Origin: VXYL01 sp965243175
GTDB taxonomy: Bacteria; Pseudomonadota; Gammaproteobacteria; Pseudomonadales; Azotimanducaceae
DNA length: 64,000 nt
Direction of reading: 5' to 3'
Assembly (NCBI GenBank): GCA_965243175.1
Contig: OZ251532.1
Span: 1,922,001 to 1,986,000 of the forward strand
Shown here: positions 33,889-41,936 of the stretch, in pieces
How positions within the stretch are numbered: position 1 is the first letter of the stretch
Layout: the number at the start of each line of letters is the position of its first letter
The notes under the pieces: model-generated
Database searches by the model: none
Seen by the model: only the letters and a program-made list of their open reading frames with translations
What the model was told of the DNA's origin: nothing
Made by a program: the position numbers and the translations under genes

Positions 33889-35055
33889 TCAGTGGTGGAA
33901 GAGCCGCAGGCCGGTGTGCGCCATGGCGATTCCGTACTCTTCGCAGGCCGCCTTCACCTCGTCGTCGCGCGCCGATCCGCCGGGCTGGGCGATGGAGCGG
34001 ACGCCGTGGCGCTGGGCGTGGTCGACGTTGTCGCGGAAGGGAATGAAACCGTCGCTGGCGAGGGCCACCGTGGCGTGCCGAGCGATCCAGTCCGAGCGTT
34101 CCTCGTCGGTCAGTTTTGGCGGCGGTGCTTCCAACGCCGTTGCCAGCGCCGCTTGCTCGGCGGCCGTCAAGTCGCCTTCGATGCAGCGTACGCGCCAGTT
34201 GATGCGCTGCTGGCGCTTCACTTCGGCGCGAAACCGCAAGCCGCGCACTTTCGGATGGTGGCGCAGGTGCCAGATGTCCGACTTGGCGCCGGCCAGCTTG
34301 GTGCAATCGACGCGGGATTGCTGGCCGGCGCCTACGCCGGTGGTCTGGCCCTGCGCGGCGAAGACGACGGAGTTGGACTGCGTGTACTTCAGCGTGATCA
34401 AACCCAGCACCAGGTCGCGCATGGCTTCGACGGAGAGCGTGCCGCAGACTACCTGGTTGATGTCGCGCTGGGTGATGCGCCGGTCGTTGCGCGTTTGCGT
34501 CAAGGCGACGCCGAAGACCTCGCGGGATTCGAGCGGCGGCGGCTCGTAGTCGGGGTTCGCCTCGATCACCACGAACGCCCCCCGCTTCTTGCGCGCCAGC
34601 ACCTCCAGTGCGCCCTCTTCGAAGCCGGGAGCGACCACGCCGTCGCTGACCACGCCCTGCAGATAGGCGGCGGTGGCGGCGTCCACCGGATCGGAGAGGG
34701 CGACGAAGTCGCCGAACGAACTCATCGGGTCGGTGCCTCGTGCGCGAACGTAGGCCGTTGCCAACGGCGTCAGCGTTCGCCCGGACACCTCGTAGGCCTG
34801 CTGCGAATCCTCGGTCAGCGCCACGGCCACTGCCGCGCCCGCTGGCGAAACGTGCTTGAAGGAAGCCGCCGCCGGCATCGCCAGCGCTTCCTTGAGTTCG
34901 CGCACCAGCTGCCAGGCGTTCAGCGCGTCCAGCATGTTGACGAACGACGGCGCGCCAGCGCGAATCCGCACCGCGCCACGCGCCTCGAACACCGCCTCCG
35001 CCTGATGCGGATTGCAGCCGTAGCGCAACGCCTCTTGGTTGGACGGGTTCACCAC
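33889..35055 (-). CDS. Stand-alone AICAR transformylase (PurH C-terminal-type)
   Basis: This 388-residue protein corresponds to the C-terminal transformylase part of PurH. It has LRYGCNPHQAEAVF, the catalytic FKHVSPAGAA (Lys-His pair), TDPMSSFGDFVALSD, YTQSNSVVFAAQGQTTGVGAGQQSR and DGFIPFRDNVDHAQRHGV. The IMP cyclohydrolase domain that normally forms the first ~200 residues of bifunctional PurH is missing. It formylates AICAR with 10-formyl-THF in purine synthesis. It lies 19 bp after purC. A separate cyclohydrolase must be elsewhere. Start is a GTG pair at 35055/35052. Confidence 0.88.
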   Translation of the reverse strand: MVNPSNQEALRYGCNPHQAEAVFEARGAVRIRAGAPSFVNMLDALNAWQLVRELKEALAMPAAASFKHVSPAGAAVAVALTEDSQQAYEVSGRTLTPLATAYVRARGTDPMSSFGDFVALSDPVDAATAAYLQGVVSDGVVAPGFEEGALEVLARKKRGAFVVIEANPDYEPPPLESREVFGVALTQTRNDRRITQRDINQVVCGTLSVEAMRDLVLGLITLKYTQSNSVVFAAQGQTTGVGAGQQSRVDCTKLAGAKSDIWHLRHHPKVRGLRFRAEVKRQQRINWRVRCIEGDLTAAEQAALATALEAPPPKLTDEERSDWIARHATVALASDGFIPFRDNVDHAQRHGVRSIAQPGGSARDDEVKAACEEYGIAMAHTGLRLFHH

Positions 35056-35074
35056 AGGCCAGCCGGCGCGGGCG

Positions 35075-35995
35075 CTACAGCGCCAGTTCGCTGCCGGTCA
35101 GCCGCCGGTAGGCTTCCAGATAACGCGCCAGCGTGTTCTCGAGCACGTCGTTCGGCAGCGCCGGGCCGGGGGGCGTCTTGTCCCACTCGCCCTTGGCGAC
35201 CAGCGTCTCCAAGTAGTTGCGCACGTACTGCTTGTCGAAGCTCGGTTGCTCGCCGCCCGGCTGCCATTGATCGGCGGGCCAGAAGCGCGAGCTGTCCGGC
35301 GTGAAGATCTCGTCGATGAGAATGGGGTCGCCCTCGCCCACCGTGCCGAACTCGAACTTGGTGTCGGCGAGCAGGATGCCGCGCTCCGCCGCGTAGTCTC
35401 TGGCTAGGCCGTACAAGCGCAAGGTCTTGTCGCGCAGCCACGCCATCGCTTCCTCGCCGACGATGGCGGCGCCCTCCTCGAAGCTGATGTTTTCGTCGTG
35501 GCCGGTCTCCGCCTTCGTCGATGGCGTGAACAGCGGCTCGGGCAGGCGGTCGCTGTTGGCGAGGCCCGGAGGCAAGTCGATGCCGCAGACCTGGCCGCTG
35601 CGCTGGTAGTCCTTCCAGCCGCTGCCAGCCAAGTAGCCGCGGGCGATGCACTCCACCGGCAGCACCTTGGCGGCGCGGCACAGCATCACGCGCCCGGCGA
35701 GTTGGGCGCGCTCGTCGTCGTTCAGGCCCGGCACGTCCGCCACGTCCGTAGAGACCAGATGGTGGTCGAGGACGCCAGCGAAATGGTCGAACCAGAACTT
35801 GGAGATCTGCGTCAGCACCACGCCCTTGCCTGCCGGGCCGTTGGCCAGCACGACGTCGAAAGCGCTGACGCGATCGGTGGCGACGATCAGCAAGCCTTCG
35901 GCGCCGTCCGGCAGCGTCGCGTCGTAGATGTCGCGCACCTTGCCGCTGCGCTTGTTCGGGAGACGCAGATTCGTCTCCATCACCAGAGTCGCCAA
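35075..35995 (-). CDS. purC: SAICAR synthase
   Basis: A 306-residue purine enzyme. It has RSGKVRDIYD near the N-terminus, VATDRVSAFDVVLANG, VECIARGYLAGSGWKDYQRSGQVCG and LADTKFEFGTVGEGDPILIDEIFTPDSSRFW. It joins CAIR and aspartate with ATP. The start TTG at 35995 has a good AAGGAG 9 nt upstream; ATG at 35980 lacks one. First gene of the purC-transformylase-carboxylase run. Confidence 0.93.
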   Translation of the reverse strand: MATLVMETNLRLPNKRSGKVRDIYDATLPDGAEGLLIVATDRVSAFDVVLANGPAGKGVVLTQISKFWFDHFAGVLDHHLVSTDVADVPGLNDDERAQLAGRVMLCRAAKVLPVECIARGYLAGSGWKDYQRSGQVCGIDLPPGLANSDRLPEPLFTPSTKAETGHDENISFEEGAAIVGEEAMAWLRDKTLRLYGLARDYAAERGILLADTKFEFGTVGEGDPILIDEIFTPDSSRFWPADQWQPGGEQPSFDKQYVRNYLETLVAKGEWDKTPPGPALPNDVLENTLARYLEAYRRLTGSELAL

Positions 35996-36180
35996 GTCGC
36001 TTCTCTCCTTAACTCAGTGTCAACCGCCCGTGCGTTGCAGACGCCCCTGCGGCCTCTCCGGTTCCCCGGAGATTCGATTCAGCCAAGCCGCGAAGATTGC
36101 GCGAGTTGGCGATTGCCTGCAAGCCTGCCTCGCTGCCGCCGGCTATGCTTGCGCTCCACAACCGCAGCCGGCGGAGCACC

Positions 36181-37008
36181 GTGGATCCGAAGCTCGAAAC
36201 GAACCGTCGCAACTGGAACGAGCGCACGCCCCATCACGCGGCGTCGGCGTTCTACGACGTCGCCAGCTTCAAGGCGGGACGCATCACGCTGCACGACATC
36301 GAGCGGCGCGAGGTCGGCGACGTGGCCGGCAAGTCGCTGCTGCACATGCAGTGCCACTTCGGGCTGGACACCATGTCGTGGACGCGCCTCGGCGCCGTGG
36401 CGACGGGAGTGGACTTCTCCGACCAAGCCATCGCGCTGGCGCGGTCTCTGGCCGCCGAACTCGAACTCGGTACGCGATTCGTCGAGGCCAACGTCTACGA
36501 CCTGCCAGCGGTGCTCGACGAGCAGTTCGACATCGTCTACACGGCGATGGGCGTGCTCTGCTGGCTGCCGGATCTGGAGGCGTGGGCCCAGGTCGCAGCG
36601 CGCTCGGTGAAGCCGGGCGGCTTCTTCTACCTGTTCGACGGCCATCCCCTGCTGAGCGTGTTCAAGTTCGCGGGCGACGCGGCGGGGCAGCCGAACGTCG
36701 CCGATCTGCGCATCGCCTACCCCTACTTCGGCGACGACTCGGGCATGTACTTCGAAGGCGGCGACCCCTCCTACGCGGGCAGCGAACCGATCGCGTCCGG
36801 CTGCTACGAGTGGGCGCACAGCATCGCCGAGATCGTCGCCACGGTGCAGAACGCCGGCTTGACGCTGGAGTTCTTCCACGAGTTCCCGGTGAACTGCTAC
36901 CAAGCGTTTCCCGGCATGGTCAAAGGCGCGGACGGCTGGTGGCGCTACCCCGAAAACCAGCGCCACCTGCCGCAGACGTTCTCCTTGCGAGCGCACAAAC
37001 CAGCCTGA
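36181..37008 (+). CDS. Class I SAM-dependent methyltransferase
   Basis: A 275-residue protein from the GTG at 36181, with GGAG 6 nt upstream. It begins NRRNWNERTPHHAASAFYD. A SAM-binding core follows: LLHMQCHFGLDTMSWTRLGA, then GVDFSDQAIALARSLAAEL and FDIVYTAMGVLCWLPDLEAWAQV. The C-terminal half (DGHPLLSVF ... WWRYPENQRHLPQTFSLRA) is family-specific. No target can be named. A TATGCT -10-like element lies at about 36144. Confidence 0.85.
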   Translation: MDPKLETNRRNWNERTPHHAASAFYDVASFKAGRITLHDIERREVGDVAGKSLLHMQCHFGLDTMSWTRLGAVATGVDFSDQAIALARSLAAELELGTRFVEANVYDLPAVLDEQFDIVYTAMGVLCWLPDLEAWAQVAARSVKPGGFFYLFDGHPLLSVFKFAGDAAGQPNVADLRIAYPYFGDDSGMYFEGGDPSYAGSEPIASGCYEWAHSIAEIVATVQNAGLTLEFFHEFPVNCYQAFPGMVKGADGWWRYPENQRHLPQTFSLRAHKPA

Positions 37009-37069
37009 TCCCACAGGCCGAGGGGCGACAGCGCACTCGTACACATATGTACTATGCAACTGATTTCCA

Positions 37070-37123
37070 ATGGAAAATATGTTGAAACGCACGATCCAAC
37101 GGCGTAGGTTCATCGCTCCTTGA
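37070..37123 (+). pseudogene. Tail fragment homologous to the small ORF at 37139
   Basis: ATG at 37070 opens a 17-codon frame ending RRRFIAP, which parallels the end RFRFITP of the intact small ORF. It stops immediately before the repeated leader at 37121. It looks like a truncated upstream copy left by duplication. The flanking 37037-37085 is AT-rich. Confidence 0.3.
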
Positions 37124-37155
37124 GCGAGGCCACGAACCATGCAGCAACGCCACGA
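37105..37155 (+). repeat. Imperfect direct repeat, copy 1
   Basis: A 51-nt element covers the last codons of a preceding frame, the spacer and the first codons of the 86-residue ORF. It recurs at 37381-37430 with about 90% identity and one indel, 276 nt downstream. Confidence 0.7.
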
Positions 37156-37399
37156 CAGCCGCGAGCAGTCGCCGGGTCCGCCGCCCTCGGAGCCGGATTC
37201 GATGGTGCCTAGCAGGCTCGACAGGAAGGACGTCCTAGTGCGCAATGCCAACATTGACGCCGCGACGGTGGCAGAGCACGACAGGCTGGTGCAAGAACTC
37301 AGACGAGCGGGCGTGCGCCTCAAGAGGCCGCAATCGAGCTATTGGCTTGAGCACCCCCTCGGCGGCGATCGGCTGCGGTTTAGGTTCATCACCCCTTGA
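37139..37399 (+). CDS. Hypothetical small protein (86 aa)
   Basis: No known domain is recognised. The N-terminus is proline- and serine-rich (MQQRHDSREQ ...). The C-terminal half has a helix AATVAEHDRLVQELRRAGV and then KRPQSSYWLEHPLGGDRLRFRFITP. Gene order and the shared leader repeat suggest it was duplicated with, or is co-regulated with, the Uma2-like gene that starts 14 nt downstream of its stop and shares the opening MQQRH. It could be an antitoxin-like partner; this is inference. Confidence 0.45.
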   Translation: MQQRHDSREQSPGPPPSEPDSMVPSRLDRKDVLVRNANIDAATVAEHDRLVQELRRAGVRLKRPQSSYWLEHPLGGDRLRFRFITP

Positions 37400-37430
37400 A
37401 CGAGGCAACGAACATGCAGCAACGCCACGA
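37381..37430 (+). repeat. Imperfect direct repeat, copy 2
   Basis: The second copy of the element at 37105-37155. It overlaps the end of the 86-residue ORF and the start of the Uma2-like gene. Confidence 0.7.
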
Positions 37431-38442
37431 AATCCGCGGGCGGGCGAGCGCCAGCTCCCGCCGCGCTTCCACGATCAACGGCCAGGCAGTTCGCGCCGAG
37501 CCGGGGCCGCCGACCTCGGAGCTGGACTTCGACGACGGCACCTATCGGCGCTTCTGTCTGAGCGCGGACGAAATGGCGGACTCCGACCGCCGCGTCGAGC
37601 TCTGGGACGGCGCCACGGAGACCGCCTTCGAGGTGCGCGAACCCACGAGCCCGTACCACGAGCGACCAGCGCAACGTCTCGCGACGCTCGCCGAGCGGAT
37701 CGCGTTGGTGCGTGGGCAGCCGATTCAGTGTTTCGGCACCATGTCGTTGAAGATGCTAGGCCGCGCCGGGCTGCCACCGGACGAGGGCGGCGCGGATCGC
37801 GTGATGGAGGCCGACCAGTCGCTCTACCTGCATCCGCAGCGCGTCCAACTCGTCGGCCCGACGGCGATGGTCGTGGGCGAACACCACTACCCGGACATCG
37901 TGCTCGAAGTGGACCTAACGACGGACGTGCGCCGCAACAAACTGAAGCTCTACGAGGCGTGGGGCTTCCCGGAACTGTGGGTGGACGTGCCCGATGAGTC
38001 GCCACGCCGCAAGCGTTCGCGGGGTACCACCATCTACGTTCGCGAAGAGAGCGGATTCCAAGTCGTGGACGAAAGCCGCGCCTTTCCGGGCTGGTCGGCG
38101 GCGGACATCCACACCGCGCTGAACGAGGACCTGCTCTCGGAGCGCACCGTCGCCATTCTGGAACGGATCGGCACGAGGCTCGGCGCCGACGAAGGCACCG
38201 GGCCGGACGACGATCCGCTGCTGCGTTCGCAACGCGAGCAAGCGCGACAAGAAGATCGATCGGCATTGGTCCGCCAAGTGTTGACCGCGCGCGGCATCGA
38301 CGTAACGGAGAACTTCCCGGACGACGTGCCTGGCTTCGCCACCGCCGAGCCATCGGTCTTGGCCACGGCCGCGCTCTCGTGCGTGGACGCGGACGACTTC
38401 AGCAACCACGTGCAGCTTTCTACGGCGCAGTTGCGCGGATGA
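37414..38442 (+). CDS. Uma2-like PD-(D/E)XK nuclease-family protein
   Basis: The 342-residue protein has the Uma2/DUF820 pattern YPDIVLEVDLTTDVRRNKLKLYEAWGFPELWVDVPDE (about 160-195), with Asp, Glu and Lys at PD-(D/E)XK-like spacing. Upstream are RRVELWDGATETAFEV and SPYHERPAQRLATLAERI. The family is widespread in cyanobacteria and other phyla, often in many copies; function is unresolved but a nuclease fold is established. The long C-terminus (DPLLRSQREQARQEDRSALVRQVLTARGIDV) is typical of the bigger members. A TTG at 37396 is an alternative start. Confidence 0.8.
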   Translation: MQQRHEIRGRASASSRRASTINGQAVRAEPGPPTSELDFDDGTYRRFCLSADEMADSDRRVELWDGATETAFEVREPTSPYHERPAQRLATLAERIALVRGQPIQCFGTMSLKMLGRAGLPPDEGGADRVMEADQSLYLHPQRVQLVGPTAMVVGEHHYPDIVLEVDLTTDVRRNKLKLYEAWGFPELWVDVPDESPRRKRSRGTTIYVREESGFQVVDESRAFPGWSAADIHTALNEDLLSERTVAILERIGTRLGADEGTGPDDDPLLRSQREQARQEDRSALVRQVLTARGIDVTENFPDDVPGFATAEPSVLATAALSCVDADDFSNHVQLSTAQLRG

Positions 38443-38489
38443 CCACGGCGCAGTTGCGCGGATAACCACGGCGCAGTTGCAGGGATGGA
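38422..38489 (+). repeat. Three tandem ~23-bp repeats
   Basis: Units beginning ACGGCGCAGTTG occur at 38422, 38445 and 38468, with period 23; the first two differ by one base and the third is diverged at its end. The array overlaps the end of the Uma2-like gene (AQLRG stop) and runs toward ahcY, whose promoter must lie in 38490-38551. Confidence 0.75.
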
Positions 38490-38551
38490 CAGAAGAACAT
38501 CCGCGCCTACGCTGGTATGGTGCCGCGTCCTCCCAGTAGAGCCACCACGAC

Positions 38552-39913
<1,362 letters not shown>

Positions 39914-39932
39914 GCCACCGACTGCTCTCGAA

Positions 39933-39966
39933 CGCCGCGCCGCGCTCGCCTTCCGCGGGCGCGGCG
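39933..39966. terminator. Inverted repeat between convergent ahcY and the selenoprotein gene
   Basis: A perfect 9-bp inverted repeat (39933-39941 with 39958-39966) lies between the two convergent genes and could terminate from either side. A second, perfect 16-bp palindrome AGCGCTCTAGAGCGCT (39978-39993) overlaps the selenoprotein stop. Neither has a long T-run. Confidence 0.4.
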
Positions 39967-39983
39967 CACGATGGCCGAGCGCT

Positions 39984-40205
39984 CTAGAGCGCTTGCAGTT
40001 CCCCAACCAAGGCGTCTTCGTTCGGGAAGTCGCCGGTTTGGTGCTTGGAGTAGACGAGTTTGCCGTTCACGTTCACGTCGAAGATGCCGCCGGCGCCTTC
40101 GATGAGGAATGCGTCTTCGTCCAAGGCGTCCTTGATCTTGGCAGCCAAACTGACCGCTTTGGGCTTGTAGCCTCAGGACGTGCAGTAGGTGATGGAAATG
40201 TCCAC
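39984..40205 (-). CDS. SelW/Rdx-family selenoprotein, in-frame TGA read as selenocysteine
   Basis: On the minus strand, GTG at 40205 (GGAGG 8 nt upstream) opens a 73-residue frame. It begins V-D-I-S-I-T-Y-C-T-S, then TGA (40175-40173), then GYKPKAVSLAAKIKDAL. It continues with GAGGIFDVNVNGKLVYSKHQTGDFP and ends at TAG 39986-39984. The redox motif is CxxU, with Cys8 and Sec11; Cys-containing relatives have CxxC. The fold is the thioredoxin-like Rdx family of SelW, SelT and SelH. A SECIS-like hairpin starts 7 nt after the TGA. Read as an ordinary stop, the gene would be broken at residue 10, yet the rest of the frame is a full, conserved family sequence. Selenocysteine machinery (selA/B/C/D) is not in the window. 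Confidence 0.85.
40143..40175 (-). promoter_or_regulatory. SECIS-like hairpin of the selenoprotein
   Basis: After TGA (40175-40173) and a 7-nt spacer, AGCC-(C)-AAA pairs with TTTGGCT: four plus three base pairs around one bulged C. The apical loop GCGGTCAG (40157-40150) contains GGTC, as in the E. coli fdhF SECIS loop. Distance from UGA to the loop is about 15 nt, near the lower end of the bacterial range. Confidence 0.6.
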
Positions 40206-40230
40206 TGAGCGTGCCTCCAGTTGCAAGTGT

Positions 40231-40704
40231 TCAGTAGCGACCGCCGAGCTTGGCGTGATCCCAGGCGAGGGTGCGTTCCGGCGTGAACTTCAGCACCACG
40301 CGCTTAGTCGCCGTGCCGCCCACCGATTCGCGGAGCTTGGCCTTCGCGGCCGCGTCCAAGTCCCGCCCTCGGCTGTTGATCGCGACCAGAGTGTCCTGCA
40401 CAACGTCCGCGTCGTCAATCACTTCGCAGCGGGCGTAGATCACCACGCCTTTGAGTTCGGCGTATTCCTCGCCGCTCTCCACGAGCAGCGTCGCCTTCGG
40501 GTCGCGGCGCCAGTTCAACACCTTCTGGCTCTTGCCGAAGGTGGTGCAGTAGAAGCAGCCGGCGTCGTCGCGGGCGAACCACATCGGCATCGGATGCGGG
40601 AAGCCGTCCTTGCCGTTGGAAACGATGACGAGGGTCTTCTGCGCGTCCACGTAGGCGCGGACTTCCTCCTCGGTCATGTCGATCAGCTTGCGGCGCGATG
40701 GCAT
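40231..40704 (-). CDS. PPOX-class flavin/F420-binding protein
   Basis: A 157-residue split-barrel protein from the ATG at 40704; the longer open frame upstream overlaps the CoA-transferase gene. It contains VDAQKTLVIVSNGKDGFPHPMPMWF, CTTFGKSQKVLNWRRDPKATLLVESG, YAELKGVVIYARCEVIDD and ending VVLKFTPERTLAWDHAKLGGRY. This is the pyridoxamine 5'-phosphate oxidase-like group that includes F420- and FMN-dependent reductases. Cofactor and substrate are not determined by sequence. It overlaps the CoA-transferase gene by 22 nt and lies 25 bp upstream of the selenoprotein gene. Confidence 0.82.
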   Translation of the reverse strand: MPSRRKLIDMTEEEVRAYVDAQKTLVIVSNGKDGFPHPMPMWFARDDAGCFYCTTFGKSQKVLNWRRDPKATLLVESGEEYAELKGVVIYARCEVIDDADVVQDTLVAINSRGRDLDAAAKAKLRESVGGTATKRVVLKFTPERTLAWDHAKLGGRY

Positions 40705-41888
40705 GGGGCGTCTCCCGTGAACTCGTTGTGGATGCGTTGCGTGTGTTCGCCCACCTTCGGCAGCGCCGGGGATTTCCCGGCAGCGAGGTCGAGGGCGGCG
40801 TTCGGATGCGCTGGCATGGCGATGGGGCCGGTCTCGCTGGCCACGCGCAAGCGGCGCAGGTGCGGGTGGGACGACAGCCCTTCCAAGTCGTTGACGGCGC
40901 CGTAGGCGATGCGGGCCGCGCGCAGCTTTTCTTCCATCTCGGCGCGGTCGTGCGCGGCGAAGACCGCCTGCACCAGCCGGTCCACGACGCTGCGGCGTTC
41001 CATTCGGGCTGGATTGGTGGCGTAGAGCGGGTCGTCCACGAGTTCGGGGCGTTGCAGAACGTCCTTGGCGAAGGACGCCCACTCGCGGTCGTTCTGCACC
41101 GAAATCACCAGCGTCGCGCCGTCCTTGGTCTCGAAGCCGCCGTAGGGGGTGATCGACGGATGCGCGAGGCCGACGCGCCCCGGGCCTGCATCAGCGTAGT
41201 CGTGCTGCAAAAGCGGAACGGACATCAGCTCCGCCATCACGTCGAACAAGGAGACCTTCACCGCCGAGCCGACGCCGCTGCGTTCGCGGGCGAGCAGCGC
41301 TTCGTTGATGGCGAGCGCCGCCGACATGCCGGTGGCGTAGTCGCAGATGGAGACGCCGACGCGCCCGTACTCCCCCGGCGCGCCGTTGATGGAGATCAGT
41401 CCCGCCTCCGCCTGCACCAGCAAGTCGTAGGCCTTCATGTCCGCGTACGGCCCGGACTCGCCGTAGCCGGAGATGTCGCAGGTGATCAGGCGGGGGAAGC
41501 GTTGGCGGAGTTCCTCGGAATCGAAACCGGCGCGTGCCGCGGCACCGTGCGCGAGGTTCTGCACGAAGACGTCCGCATGTTCGAGAATGCGTAGCACGAG
41601 TTCGCGGTCCGCGGGCGCTTTGATGTCCACGGCGAGCGATTCCTTGCCGCGGTTGATCCACGCGAAGTAGGCGGATTGGCCGTTGGCCGCCGTGTCGTAG
41701 GTGCGGGCGAAGTCGCCGCTCGGGCGTTCGAGCTTGATGATCCGGGCACCGGCATCCGCCAGCCGACACGTCGCCAGCGGGGCAGCCACGGCCTGCTCCA
41801 GAGCGACGACGAGGACGCCAGCCAAGGGCCGGGGAGACCCGCTCGGTGATGGCGATTGGCGTGGTTCGCTGTTATCGGCGTTGGGCAT
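40683..41888 (-). CDS. Class III (CaiB/BaiF) CoA-transferase
   Basis: A 401-residue CoA-transferase from the ATG at 41888. It has PLAGVLVVALEQAVAAPLATCRLADAGARIIKLERPSGDFAR, the active-site region ESLAVDIKAPADRELVLRILEHADVFVQNLAHG and ITCDISGYGESGPYADMKAYDLLVQAEAGLISING. It moves CoA between a short-chain acid and an acyl-CoA; the substrate is unknown. A second member at 43625 lies beyond the GH32 gene on the other strand. It overlaps the downstream PPOX gene. Confidence 0.92.
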   Translation of the reverse strand: MPNADNSEPRQSPSPSGSPRPLAGVLVVALEQAVAAPLATCRLADAGARIIKLERPSGDFARTYDTAANGQSAYFAWINRGKESLAVDIKAPADRELVLRILEHADVFVQNLAHGAAARAGFDSEELRQRFPRLITCDISGYGESGPYADMKAYDLLVQAEAGLISINGAPGEYGRVGVSICDYATGMSAALAINEALLARERSGVGSAVKVSLFDVMAELMSVPLLQHDYADAGPGRVGLAHPSITPYGGFETKDGATLVISVQNDREWASFAKDVLQRPELVDDPLYATNPARMERRSVVDRLVQAVFAAHDRAEMEEKLRAARIAYGAVNDLEGLSSHPHLRRLRVASETGPIAMPAHPNAALDLAAGKSPALPKVGEHTQRIHNEFTGDAPCHRAAS

Positions 41889-41936
41889 GTGCCTTCGACA
41901 GTGCGGCAAAGCGGCGCATCATACCTTGCGGCGGCT

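Noticed and set aside
38490..38551. Possible SAH riboswitch upstream of ahcY
   Set aside because: I looked for the conserved SAH-riboswitch core and did not find it; the region contains only the end of the tandem repeats and promoter-like sequence.
39993..40208. A 71-codon plus-strand frame at the selenoprotein locus
   Set aside because: It is the antisense of the Rdx-family frame, has no ribosome site and no similarity to known proteins; the minus-strand reading with the TGA codon is much better supported.
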